This document shows, in pieces, positions 10,194-20,053 of a stretch of DNA of 64,000 nucleotides (the first letter of the stretch is position 1; the number at the start of each line of letters is the position of its first letter). Under the pieces are notes generated by a model. It was given only the letters and a program-made list of their open reading frames with translations, had not been told where the DNA came from and did not search any database. The translations under genes were made by a program, and so were the position numbers. The DNA comes from Galdieria yellowstonensis (lineage: Eukaryota > Rhodophyta > Bangiophyceae > Galdieriales > Galdieriaceae): NCBI GenBank assembly GCA_026122205.1, contig JANCYU010000011.1, forward strand, positions 119,810 through 183,809, written 5' to 3'.

Positions 10194-11089
10194 ATGCAAC
10201 GGATTGTTTCCTTACTGCAAAGGACAAGTTTTCCAATAAGAAGTTTGCAAATAATATCCAATGTGAAACATCGATCTATCTATTCTGGCTCAGCTACAAA
10301 CTTGCCGTTGCAGCGAGGAGGAAGTGTCACGAGGAAAAATACACAGGCAGTGTCGTTTATTAGGAACAAGAAAACAAAGGTAGAAAAGAAGAAAAACATA
10401 TTGAAAGAGCTGACTGCTGATGAACTACTATTTGATCCACAAGAACTGGCAACGAGTTTCGAGAAAACAGTAGCTGCCTTTCAGTCTCAACTCGCAACTA
10501 TTCGAACTGGAATAGCACATCCCGCGATATTGGACAGTAAGTGGATTCGTATTTTATTTATTTATTTATATACATACATACATATACATATATATATTCA
10601 TGAATGGAAAGGAGTAACAGTACAAGCATATGGAACAAACTGTGCGTTGAAAGAAGTTGCACAAGTTACACAAAAGGACGCAAAGACTTTGAGAATACAA
10701 ATATTCGACCCAGAAATTACCTCTGCCATAGACAAAGCTATTCGTACAGCAGGATTAGGATTGAATCCTCAAGTAGAGCGCCCAGGTATCCTTTCAGTAC
10801 CTGTTCCTCGACCCGACCAAGAAACTCGTGCAAAGTTGGTCAAGGTATGTTTATGAATCATCCTTTTATTGCTCTAATGTGTCCAAAGGATGTCACAAAA
10901 CAAGCTGAAACTGCTAGAAAGGCACTTCGAACTGTGCGGAACAAAGCTGCTCAGGCTGTAAAAAAGACAAATGCTTCGGAAGATGAACAAAAGCTGTCGG
11001 AACGTGCCTTGGACGACTTGCTGCATGAGTACATTACCAAGATCGACACTCTTTTAGAGAATAAGAAGTCTGAACTTGAAAAGGTTTAA
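10194..11089 (+). CDS. Organellar ribosome recycling factor
   Basis: Three exons: 10194-10536, 10612-10844 and 10889-11089 (258 aa), with introns of 75 and 44 bp. RRF, with EF-G, splits post-termination ribosomes in mitochondria or plastids. The core starts near residue 85 (TSFEKTVAAFQSQLATIRTG). It continues through AHPAILD-R-VTVQAYGTNC across intron 1, KTLRIQIFDPE, and the C-terminal triple-helix piece DVTKQAETARKALRTVRNKA. The N-terminal 75 residues are basic and Ser/Thr-rich, as an organelle presequence should be; which organelle cannot be told. The start is the ATG at 10194 (MQRIVSLLQRT); the frame opens earlier only with TTG. Intron 1 is full of TTTA/TACA/TA repeats. Confidence 0.92.
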
Positions 11090-11309
11090 TCAAAAAAAGT
11101 CTTTTATACTCCATCTCTCTATACTTTCACAAGACACAAGGAAAAAAACCACAGAAAACTATACTCTCTACTTTCATCTTTACTATCAGGTATCACAAAA
11201 AAGTAAAGAAGCCATGGATAATGCGAGTTTCCCTTGAGCATATTTTCCTTCTTTTTTAGTCCAAGCTTCTGTCTCCACACCAAGAAACGTATATTCTTCT
11301 ATAAGAGTC

Positions 11310-11948
11310 TCAAATTTTGTTGATTTTGGAAGCCACAACTTGAGGGTTTGCTTTGCTCAAGATTTCCTTGTTCTGTGACTTGAAGTCAAAGCTGCAGTTG
11401 TGCTTGTCCGAGTATCTATGTTCAGAACAGAATGTGTACCCACAGCGACAAGAGAATCCTGTCAATCCAACCTTTTTGTTACACCACTGACAGCGACTCT
11501 TGGGCTTGGGAGCTGCCTTCTCCTCTTGAGCGGTCATAGAAGACTCTGCACCCCCCTGTTGAACTCTTTCCTCCTGTTGACTGGACTGTACAAATTCCGA
11601 GGTTTCCCCTCGGCAACTCTCCGCAACAAAACCCTGGCTAGGTTGAGCCACCTCCACCGACGTCTCTTCCCCTTGCTCCTTTTTAGAGGGCAAGTCGTGC
11701 AACTCGGACCCCTGAGTCATTTCTTGTTCCTTATCCTGCTTTTGTTGTTGTTGTTGTTGTTGTTGCTGCTGCTGACATACAGACTCCACTTGAAGTCTTT
11801 GTTCCTCTTGGCGCAAATGTTCTCTATAACACTTGGAGCACATGTCAAGAGTGGAAGAGGTACCATAAAACCCACAACCCTTTATACAAGGGGTGGGAAC
11901 TGCAGCACTTCTAACTTCAGTACTCTCACTTCTTTGTTGCTCTGCCAT
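11310..11948 (-). CDS. A20/AN1 zinc-finger stress-associated protein
   Basis: Intronless, 212 aa. An A20 finger sits at the N-terminus (PCIKGCGFYGTSSTLDMCSKCY, Cys pattern C-x3-C-x11-C-x2-C) and an AN1 finger at the C-terminus (CQWCNKKVGLTGFSCRCGYT and FCSEHRYSDKHNCSFD). In plants this pair defines SAP proteins, ubiquitin-binding factors induced by stress; A20 modules bind ubiquitin. The middle region is a polar Gln/Glu/Ser linker containing a tract of eleven glutamines. The start is the ATG at 11948 (MAEQQRSES); the upstream extension begins with GTG. It converges with the RRF gene about 220 bp downstream. Confidence 0.92.
   Translation of the reverse strand: MAEQQRSESTEVRSAAVPTPCIKGCGFYGTSSTLDMCSKCYREHLRQEEQRLQVESVCQQQQQQQQQQQKQDKEQEMTQGSELHDLPSKKEQGEETSVEVAQPSQGFVAESCRGETSEFVQSSQQEERVQQGGAESSMTAQEEKAAPKPKSRCQWCNKKVGLTGFSCRCGYTFCSEHRYSDKHNCSFDFKSQNKEILSKANPQVVASKINKI
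11741..11774. repeat. CAA/CAG trinucleotide repeat encoding polyglutamine
   Basis: A TTG/CTG run on the plus strand gives a polyQ tract between the A20 and AN1 fingers of the minus-strand SAP gene. Such tracts vary in length between strains. Confidence 0.85.
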
Positions 11949-12242
11949 GACACTACTCACTCACAACAAAAATTGCAAACGCTGCGCCACCAACCAACAC
12001 ACCCCAGAAGCGTCCAAAAGGAAGAAGAATGCAAAGTGGAACGAAAATTTGATTGGCGCATCGACATTGCCACGATTTCTGGATAATTTGTCCCTCCTCC
12101 TCGTGACCAACGGCACTTGCGTCGGTTGGAACCAAAGGACATTTACTGCGATACAAGAACGGTGGCAACTTGAACAATAGGTTATGCAGATTGCAATGAT
12201 TTCATAATTGTGTACGACTTGGTAATCATTGTATGTGTTTGA

Positions 12243-12730
12243 ATGCTATTTCAATCGATGGAAGAAATGATGGACATCTTGAATTCGGCGAGAAATATAC
12301 TCGTCTCTGTCGACGAAGAATATGAGCGAGTTGTAAGACAATATGAATATCTGCTTGATAAGAAGAATAGGACGGAGGAAGAGTGTAACCGTGTAGCTGA
12401 ACAACTCCAATCTTTGACGGAACTTGAGGAACACTGGTTTAGTGACAAACTTTGGTCGGAGGAGCCTATCAGTATAACAGGAAGCTACAGGGGAAAAGAG
12501 GACAAGTGGTAGGGAGGATATAAATTATAAAAGTGTGTACTCAACTTTTCTGTCAAAGGATCTCATCTTTGGAGTCCTTTCAACGCTTTTGCAAGTTGGT
12601 TGAAGAGTCTTCTCAGGATTCGAGCATATTGATCGACTTTGTCAAAGAGTTGAGAGCAAAGAAACGAAAGTTGAACGATGAGGCACTATTACTGTACAAG
12701 GCAAGAAAGCAACAGGAAGAAACAGAATAA
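12243..12730 (+). CDS. Small coiled-coil protein of unknown function
   Basis: Two exons: 12243-12508 and 12559-12730 (145 aa), with a 50-bp intron (phase 2) that joins EDKW to ISSLESFQRFCKLV. The protein is nearly all helix, with heptad-like acidic and basic alternation (DEEYERVVRQYEYLLDKKNR, then LIDFVKELRAKKRKLNDEAL). Length and composition resemble small scaffold subunits such as kinetochore or vesicle-tether components. No family is recognised, and I assign no function. Confidence 0.6.
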
Positions 12731-12899
12731 ACCTAGATTTGTTGCAACTTGGAAAAAAGTGTCACACTCTATTGTATTAGGTTTGTAGAATAAACCATAC
12801 TCCTAAAAGACTGTAAAATGCAACAACCAGGGCTCTTCTTCATCACCACCACTCAATAAGCAACAAAAGATTGTTTGGCATCTCGTGCACACATGTCCA

Positions 12900-13736
12900 A
12901 TGGATCTTGACCGAAATATGCTGTTGTTTATCTTTGAATTCAACCAATTCAGACTCAAAACAACTTTCAAACTTTTCCGTAGAAGCAAATGTTCCACTTG
13001 GAGCAAGCTCTTGATGTTTTGTCGATTAAACAGATCTGATTTTCCGTTAGTTGGGCTTCCAGAGTCCAACGTTCAACTGACTCAAGAGATCCAGCAGTCG
13101 TGTAAAAGTGCAATACTTGACAATGTGAAGCTAATCGAAGTGCAATTTCCTCCATTGAAGAATATGGGAGCTGCTGCTTTGAACCAAGTTATGGATGCCA
13201 ATAGAAACTTTGCAAAGAGCGTTGTCCATCGTTTTCCCCATATCTCTGGAAACGGAACGACGTATTTGGTATTTCCTGACGATGCGGAGTCGAATTTGGC
13301 TTTGCAAGATCGGGAATTGCGAACTCTTGACTCTGTGGTTGTGACTTCTTTGCAAAGAGCTGTGGACGTACGAGGTGCTTCTCTTGTAGTGATCCTTAAC
13401 CCTGGATTTCAAGTGCAAGAGTGGTTTCAAGTGGAGCGATTCTGTAACTATCAAGTTCCTGTCATTCTCTTCAATGCAGATTTGGACAAGTTACGAGGAG
13501 GTTACTATCCTCGTTTTTTGTATCCCAAATTGCACGCCACAAAGGATAAATGTCTTACGAAATTTGAACCAGTTTATTATGTGCGGTTCTTTGTAAATGG
13601 AGCACTTATTCGTCGCTATCCGAATCCTTGGCAAATTGTATACGAAGAAAAAGGTCGTTTGTATTGCATTTTGGAAAAGAAGGAGAGACCAGACTTTCAG
13701 ACAGTACGAAGTTGCCTCAACGATATTCGAAACTAA
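12900..13736 (+). CDS. DUF1995 protein (LPA3-like, plastid)
   Basis: Intronless, 278 aa from the ATG at 12900. The core begins near residue 58 with LTQEIQQSCKSAILDNVKLIEVQFPPLKNMG, the usual start of DUF1995, found in cyanobacteria and in plant chloroplast proteins such as LPA3, needed for photosystem II accumulation. Later family features include ANRNFAKSVVHRF, a turn with FPDDAE, and VVILNPGFQVQEW. Residues 1-50 are rich in Phe, Arg, Lys and Ser and could be a transit peptide. Function in photosystem assembly is known only for LPA3; for this protein it is inference. Confidence 0.7.
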   Translation: MDLDRNMLLFIFEFNQFRLKTTFKLFRRSKCSTWSKLLMFCRLNRSDFPLVGLPESNVQLTQEIQQSCKSAILDNVKLIEVQFPPLKNMGAAALNQVMDANRNFAKSVVHRFPHISGNGTTYLVFPDDAESNLALQDRELRTLDSVVVTSLQRAVDVRGASLVVILNPGFQVQEWFQVERFCNYQVPVILFNADLDKLRGGYYPRFLYPKLHATKDKCLTKFEPVYYVRFFVNGALIRRYPNPWQIVYEEKGRLYCILEKKERPDFQTVRSCLNDIRN

Positions 13737-14403
13737 GAATTTCTTTACTATTCAATAACCTGAAACACTGTATTCTGTAGGAAAGTGTTTTTTGGGATGT
13801 CGATTGTAATGAAAAGGCCTTCTATAAATACGAGATAACAGATATTCTCTACGATGCGAGTTGAGCACTTTTGCAACATTCCTCTAAAGAGATATACAGG
13901 AGGACGGTTCCACACCAACAGCCACGAATGACTGGAATCTTCTCACACCTAACAAACTCCAAATTCCAGACTCTAGAGATATCCGTGTATTCTGGTATAG
14001 AGCACAGTCCTTATTCTCCACATTGGATACACACAACTAGAACCTTTCTTCCCTCACATAGAAACTTTGCTAGTTGACGTGACGACATGTGCAGTCCAAT
14101 TCGAAATTTCAGGCTCTAGTTGTATCCCTGTTTTTTTTTGGTACAGAAAGGATAACTGGAACCTTTCCTCATTCGCATGAAACCTTTGACTTGAGTGTGT
14201 GTGCGCAACTCAATGACTCGGATAGTATCCCTTACCAAGGTATTTCCATTTTCTATTTCCCCTTGACTATCTTCTTACTCGTGATGGTCACTCCAAGGTT
14301 GCTTTCAACCAACGCAAGTACTCGATGAACACAATTCGGAGAGTGCACATTATTGCCATTCCTGAAATCCTCAGTTGGTCTTGTGCTTTATGTGAAGAAG
14401 AGT
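13737..14403. other. Long intergenic stretch with an imperfect internal duplication
   Basis: 667 bp without a convincing gene. Two open frames (13871-14077, 14089-14328) lack ATG starts. Two segments, about 13925-14075 and 14080-14215, share similar words in the same order: a CCAAATTCCAGACTCTAG-like block against a GAAATTTCAGGCTCTAG-like block, then an AACCTTTCTTCCCTCACA-like block against AACCTTTCCTCATTCGCA. This suggests an old tandem duplication. Confidence 0.5.
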
Positions 14404-15264
14404 ATGGACCTGGTGCAAAGTATCTTCACAAACTGGAATTGGTGGTTACCTTTTGTATGGTTCTGGGGAAATATTCTTTATCACGCTGTTGTGACGTAAG
14501 TATGCTGTTACTGTGTGAATAGCCAGTTGGGTCATCGGTTGTTTGCTAGTTGGTGGACACTTGCTTCCGTTCATCGAGGTCAGGTTGGACCCAAGAGGAT
14601 GAACAGTATTTTAAAAAGATGGGTAACTATTGCTTCGTTATTGCTGTTGAGAGAGTTGTTGGAGCCAGTAATGTCACAACTTCACCATGCGTGGATTCTG
14701 TTGTCTTGGTTGGGGACGCTATGTTTTTTGGAAAATTATAAGCCTATGAACGCTTCAATATTTGAATATGTCGTTGCACCTTTTTTGAGTCAGAGGCAAC
14801 ACGACATTGACCTGTTACTTCACCGACTTTCATTTTATTACTTGGAATGGAAAACGTTCTTTCTTCAGCTAGTTGCCTACTGTTCTAGTGAACTACTGAG
14901 AAGAACAGCACATTATTTAGTAGCAGATACAGAACTTTCACGAAAGCTGAGTTCTTTGGATGCTTCTGGAGGCCATCATTTGTCGCCTTCACGTGGAACA
15001 TACGAACAATTCGCAGAGAAGAAGAGGTTTCTTCCTAGTTCCTACATAGAAGAGAACAATCTTGCGTTTTCTTCCAGCAATTCACAAGAAGATTTTGCAG
15101 ACACGAACGACGATATTCCTAGGGATAGTTGTGTCCAACCGTCAGGAAGGTCCCTTGCCAACAGTCATAAGCCGTATGAAAGAATTCATGAGTTGCGAAT
15201 GCTTTTGAAACAACAAAAGAGTCGTAGAAATTCTTCCGTTTCTCAGAAAAAAGATGTTATTTAG
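14404..15264 (+). CDS. REEP/DP1/HVA22-type ER membrane protein
   Basis: Two exons: 14404-14495 and 14550-15264 (268 aa), with a 54-bp intron. Splicing gives NILYHAVVT-WWTLASVHRGQ, with membrane segments around residues 8-30, 53-70 and 75-95, and the family-like block LGTLCFLENYKPMNASIFEYVVAPFL. REEP/DP1 (TB2, HVA22) proteins are hairpin ER proteins that shape tubules. The C-terminal 120 residues are polar and Ser-rich. The donor GTAAGT at 14496 could also pair with an AG 27 bp away, but that is too short, and the chosen acceptor restores the frame. The start is the only in-frame ATG after a stop at 14326. The match is by pattern, hence moderate confidence. Confidence 0.6.
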
Positions 15265-15471
15265 GAATGAATATATATTTCGGTGGATAATAACACTTGT
15301 AAAGAAACGTGCAGGAATCGTTGCTCATTTCTGTAGTGAAGATAGGAAGCAGAAGGAATAGGAGAGATAGATCTTTGCAATCGGTTTTAGGTTGCGCGAT
15401 CATTTCGAGGACACAACGATGTACCATAAAGCATAAGCCATATTTCCAAAGTTGTTCGTTGTTGAAGACGT

Positions 15472-17115
15472 ATGGAAGACGAACTAGGGACTTGCAAAGA
15501 TATCACGAGAGAACTTAGAAACAGCTCTCTGTCGCCTTTGAATAGATTATGTTCGATTGTTTACGACGCTTCCTTTGTGGATCGAATAGTTTCGTTGTTA
15601 CCATCAAAGTTACCTGTGGGAGGAAACTGGAGAGCAGGCAGATGGTATGTAAGAGCGGAAAAAGCCAGTTTCGAGTGTTGTTTTAAAAGTGCAGATGGTC
15701 ACTATGGCCAGTGGAATTTTTCCTTTTGGAGAAACAACTTGCAGGTAGGTTGATAAAGAGGTGAGCTTTTTGGGACTGAAGCACACTTTTAGTTGTTGCG
15801 TTTGCTGTTTGCAAAAGGTGGTGCTGTAGTTGTGGACACTACGAGACAAGGAAAGCGATTTCCCGATAGTCTTTCAAAGACAATTCCCATTTGGTGTTTT
15901 ATTATCAACACTGTTCTTGGAGACTTCGGGGTATGGCGCGAGGATAATTGCAACAACACAGTTTGCCTACCCGAGTGGGTTCCAAAAGAGGAAAGGCACT
16001 GGATACTAGAAAGGAGCAAAAAGTGGCTGACAATGATTCGCGAACACGAGGAGTTTCAGAGCGTATTGCTGGAGCTGGTCAGTGAATATTCGGTAAGAAA
16101 GCCCTTGAAACCGATATGGCTCAGTAGAGACCAGCCACATATAGAACAAGTCCTAAGTGAATTGGTGAATATCTCATTTATTCCTGTATTATGTGTTTCC
16201 GTATCTTCTCCAAACGATAATCAATCGTGGTTGACACATTCCTTGAAAAGTGGAGAAACGTATGGTTTCCGTTATATTCAAGGAGCAGGAGATGACGAAG
16301 AAAGTTGGAGTTGTGGATTGTTTCCAGAATTGTTTTGGAGATACGAAGAAGAGCTGTTAAGTACAGATACTGCTCTCATCAAGGAATGCATAAAAGATTT
16401 ACTTGAAAGAGTCAAGTCAGTTCCGGCATCGATTGGCAAGTTTTCTCGTCACATGGGACATATTCAAGTGTTGAGAGCGGGTGGTGCAGAGGAACACACG
16501 AAGAACGGAGTTGATCTTTTTTGGGGTGGTTGGGTCTCCATGGAGTTTTTACCTTTGTTGTATCCTTATTGTATAGATGTTCATATTGTTTTGAGTGTTG
16601 GATATAGGAATTCACCTCTAATTGACGGTTTACCCACTGTCTTGTCAAAGTTTGGGGACACTTGTCAAGTCGTTTGTGTAAATGTAGTTGATAGAGCAGG
16701 TCGCTTGGAGTCGAAACGATTTGGTTTGGAAAGGGCTTTGAAACAAGTCTTTCATTATTTAGATTATTTTTTGCAAAAGAAGAACAATGTGATGATTTGG
16801 TGTCCTTTTGATACGGATTGGTCAACTTGTTGCGTGTTGACCTGGTTAGCACTTCGAAGTACGGCTAAGCATCCCCTGAAGATTGTGAAAGAAGACAATA
16901 GATTGGATCAACAGATATGGCTAGTGGATTGGGAACGACAAGAAACATTGGAGGATAAGACAGCGTTGATAACCCTTTTTTGGTGGTTATCGCTTAGCTT
17001 CGATCTTCACGCACCCTCACGTAGTTCGGTACAACAAATGCATCGATTTTTATGGGGCGACAAGCGCGCCTTGCAAAAAATGACTTTGGGTGGCAACTTC
17101 GAAGCACCAAAGTAA
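15472..17115 (+). CDS. RIT1: Initiator tRNA 2'-O-ribosylphosphate transferase
   Basis: Two exons: 15472-15744 and 15793-17115 (531 aa), with a 48-bp phase-0 intron. Rit1 adds a 2'-O-ribosyl phosphate to A64 of initiator tRNA-Met, keeping it out of elongation in yeast and plants. The sequence shows the strongly conserved blocks RLCSIVYDASFVD, NWRAGRWYV, FKSADGHYGQW, GGAVVVDTTRQGKRFPDSLS and KTIPIWCFI, and a C-terminal phosphatase-like part (WCPFDTDWSTCCVL). The gene might be longer: GTAAATCC right after the last codons could be a donor leading to an open frame ending at 17255, but the 37-bp intron would be short and the family domain is already complete at 17115. Confidence 0.95.
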
Positions 17116-17474
17116 ATCCATCTCATTCTGTGGCTATTCATAGAAACATGTTGTTGTCTAGAAATATCGAATGGTTTACTTGTTTGTGTCAACGATACCG
17201 GAGAAAGAATACACCGCTGTATAAAGAGATGCTTTACATGATACAAGAAGAATAGGAACCATCAAGTTGTGTTTCACTTTGCTGTATTGAAATCTTTTTT
17301 TTTCATACACGCTATCATTGTTATGAAGACAAAGGCGGCGAAGGTCTTGTGTCCCTGGCGGAATGCTGCGTTTTAATTTCTGTCCCATCGCTCGTCCTCT
17401 TCTTCGTGGTGGTGGATCGGTCATTGGACATTGTGGTGGTGGTAGTGAGTTGGTGACTGCCTCTCTGTAGCGGA
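17116..17474. other. Intergenic between RIT1 and PDX1
   Basis: Contains RIT1 3' sequence (possible alternative last exon to 17255) and the PDX1 promoter, including a run of GGTGGT/GTGGTG repeats near 17410-17450. No other gene seen. Confidence 0.5.
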
Positions 17475-18497
17475 ATGGAAAACGGCGTACAAGGCAACGT
17501 TTTTGCTCAAACTGCTGAAGCAGTAAACGAGAATTCCATTGCTGGAGACACCAAGGGTACTTTTGCAGTGAAAGTAGGGTTGGCTCAAATGCTGAAAGGT
17601 GGAGTTATCATGGACGTTGTAACTCCTGAACAAGCCAAAATTGCAGAGGAAGCAGGTGCTTGTGCAGGTATGTGTTGTATAGCCTGAAATATATGGAATG
17701 AAAAGAAACACTCAAAACTGTCCTCTCTAGTTATGGCGTTGGAAAAGATTCCTGCCGATATTCGCAAGTCCAATGGAGTGGCAAGAATGTCCGACCCAAA
17801 GATAATAAAAGCCATAAAGCAGGCAGTGTCTATCCCGGTAATGGCCAAGTGCAGAATTGGACACTTTGTAGAAGCTCAAATCTTGGAAGCAATTGGAGTT
17901 GACTACATTGACGAGTCGGAAGTGCTTACTCCGGCAGATGACTCGCACCACGTCAACAAACACAAGTTTCAGGTACCTTTTGTATGTGGTTGTAGGAACT
18001 TGGGAGAGGCTCTGCGAAGAATATCCGAAGGTGCAGCTATGATTCGTACCAAAGGTGAAGCAGGAACAGGAAACGTTGTGGAGGCTGTCAAACACGCGAG
18101 ACAAGTGAATGGAGATATTCGCCGACTTGCAAGTATGGACGAAGATGAGTTGTATACTTTTGCGAAAGAGATTGGAGCACCTTTTGCTCTTGTGAAGCGT
18201 ACCAAAGAGTTGGGACGATTGCCAGTTGTTCAGTTTGCTGCTGGCGGTGTTGCGACTCCTGCAGATGCAGCTTTAATGATGCAGTTGGGTGTCGATGGAG
18301 TGTTTGTAGGATCTGGAATATTTAAGAGCGAGAGTCCGAAAAAGAGAGCCGAAGCTATTGTAAAGGCAGTCACCAATTATAACAATCCAAAAATACTCGC
18401 ACAAGTTTCCGAAGATTTAGGAGAGGCGATGGTTGGAATTGAGATGGACGCTTTGGTTCAGCGTTGGGCTGCAGATTCTCGTCATCAAACACAGTAA
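17475..18497 (+). CDS. PDX1: Pyridoxal 5'-phosphate synthase subunit PDX1/PdxS
   Basis: Two exons: 17475-17667 and 17731-18497 (319 aa), with a 63-bp intron. PDX1 makes vitamin B6 from ribose 5-phosphate, glyceraldehyde 3-phosphate and ammonia supplied by PDX2. Family landmarks: VKVGLAQMLKGGVIMDVVT, AVMALEKIPADIR across the intron, MSDPKIIKAIKQAV with the downstream lysine in MAKCRIGHF, EAGTGNVVEAVKH, and FAAGGVATPADAALMMQLG. Length is normal. Cytosolic; no presequence is evident. PDX2 is not in this window. Confidence 0.97.
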
Positions 18498-18549
18498 TAG
18501 ACAGAGTTGATATGTTTGTTTTTTGTTTGCTGTTGAAATAAATATTTTC

Positions 18550-19938
18550 CTATTGCTGTGATGTATTTGACCAATCCTGACAACTTTGTAAAGTTTCCAC
18601 GATGACTGGACGAGCCTCCTGTCGTTCACATATCAGTCGAAACAGAAAGACAGTCCATTCAAAACTCAACGGTGCTTCGGTATCCAACTGCCATTGCTTC
18701 AACAAAGTAACAAGATATTGTTGATTATCTACAATATAAGTAATCATATCATGGGAACAGGAACAAATATTACAAAGCAATCTTGTCAATGTAGTCTTTA
18801 GTCCTGCTTTGTCTCCCAACGTCATCCAAATGTTATCTTCTTGTAAACGTCGTAGAACGCAACAACACGAGTCCACGAGTGCAATGCAATACTTGTTTGC
18901 TTCTTCTTCCAACGATGAAGATACCGAAAAATGATCCGCCAAAAGCACTGCAATAAGCTCCAACCATTCCACCATCAACAACAACAACATATCACGACTA
19001 TCCACAGCACAAGTTGAATGACGACTGAAACGCTCAAAGTATATACAAAGACTGGAAACATCGCAAGGTAGCAATGAAATGGATCTTTCTCCAACCAGTA
19101 ATGCTTCACGCAAGATGGAAACAAATGGAAAGGTGAAAGAATACTTTTCATCGTCGTTAGAGTTCAAGGAATCCTCACTAGAGAACAGCCATTTGCAAAG
19201 AATACCGTTCTCTGCCATTCTTTCCATCAAAGTGAACAAGCAGTATAAAATATCACTATAATACTCTGCTTTGGTATTGCCATGTTGCTTTATCCAACCT
19301 AGAAGTATATTCCAAAAGTAGCTATCGTTCCATGTACAAGAATCCAACGTCACCAAGTAAGGAAACTGATTATTCCAAACCATTTCAAAGGCAAGCAATA
19401 ACTTTCCATTTCCTGGATTTCTATCGTATTCTTTCTTCGCTGTCTTCAACAACAAAAAGTACAAACTCTGAACACTCTCCGCATTCCATAAACATAAGGG
19501 TTTACTTGTGTCGTTGGTAATGTTTGCAAGTAGTTGCAATATTACGGAAATCAAAACAGACCCTTCACCTTGCAGCAAGGTTTCCAAGTTCATGACAAGT
19601 TTTTCAACCAAGCCACTGTCTATGAAACACTTTTTCACGTCGTCGCTTCTGCAAATGTTTCTCCAAACTGCCAAAACTTTACGCAGCAATGTCACATCCG
19701 TAACGTGACGACAAGGCTGTTGACACCTGTCCATTAACTGCAAACTAACTTGTGCCAGTCTGTGAAGAGTTGCAATAGAAATATTGGGACAGGTATGTTC
19801 CGCAAAATAACGTATCCAGTGGTCGGTAACTGGTACAATATTCCGTAAGACCTTGGGTTCGTTTGGCTCTTTAATATAACTAGACAAGTTATCTATCCAT
19901 TCTGAGCATCTTATCTCGTCGCTGTTGTGTAACGACAT
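18550..19938 (-). CDS. Ataxin-10-like armadillo/helical repeat protein
   Basis: Intronless, 462 aa, helix-rich throughout. The C-terminal part (about residues 385-450) fits the ataxin-10 domain: LTRLLCNICSCSHDMITYIV, then a Gln-Leu core and FEWTVFLFRLICE, corresponding to the conserved segment where human ATXN10 reads a Gly-Asn-Leu repeat followed by EWAI..IRNL. An N-terminal helical repeat (VLAVWRNICRSDDVKKCFI) is consistent. In yeast the homologue Ctr86 is poorly known; human ATXN10 acts in ciliogenesis and cytokinesis. Assignment is by motif and length. It converges with PDX1, leaving 52 bp between stops. Confidence 0.6.
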   Translation of the reverse strand: MSLHNSDEIRCSEWIDNLSSYIKEPNEPKVLRNIVPVTDHWIRYFAEHTCPNISIATLHRLAQVSLQLMDRCQQPCRHVTDVTLLRKVLAVWRNICRSDDVKKCFIDSGLVEKLVMNLETLLQGEGSVLISVILQLLANITNDTSKPLCLWNAESVQSLYFLLLKTAKKEYDRNPGNGKLLLAFEMVWNNQFPYLVTLDSCTWNDSYFWNILLGWIKQHGNTKAEYYSDILYCLFTLMERMAENGILCKWLFSSEDSLNSNDDEKYSFTFPFVSILREALLVGERSISLLPCDVSSLCIYFERFSRHSTCAVDSRDMLLLLMVEWLELIAVLLADHFSVSSSLEEEANKYCIALVDSCCCVLRRLQEDNIWMTLGDKAGLKTTLTRLLCNICSCSHDMITYIVDNQQYLVTLLKQWQLDTEAPLSFEWTVFLFRLICERQEARPVIVETLQSCQDWSNTSQQ

Positions 19939-20053
19939 TCAAAAGAATATAGAGACTTTTCTTCTAATAACCAAGTGCCTCTCGCACCTCCGACCAAAGA
20001 AAAAGGACTAAATTTCATTCGCTTCATCGTCCAACTGTCGTCTCTTCAAACCA

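Noticed and set aside
11400..12086. 228-codon open frame on the plus strand
   Set aside because: It is antisense to the A20/AN1 gene; its leucine run is the complement of the CAA/CAG repeat.
13871..14328. Two plus-strand ORFs in the long intergenic gap
   Set aside because: They begin with TTG or GTG and have no family features; the DNA similarity between them was kept as a repeat instead.
14496..14522. 27-bp GT-AG intron in the REEP-like gene
   Set aside because: Too short; the next AG at 14549 gives 54 bp and keeps frame.
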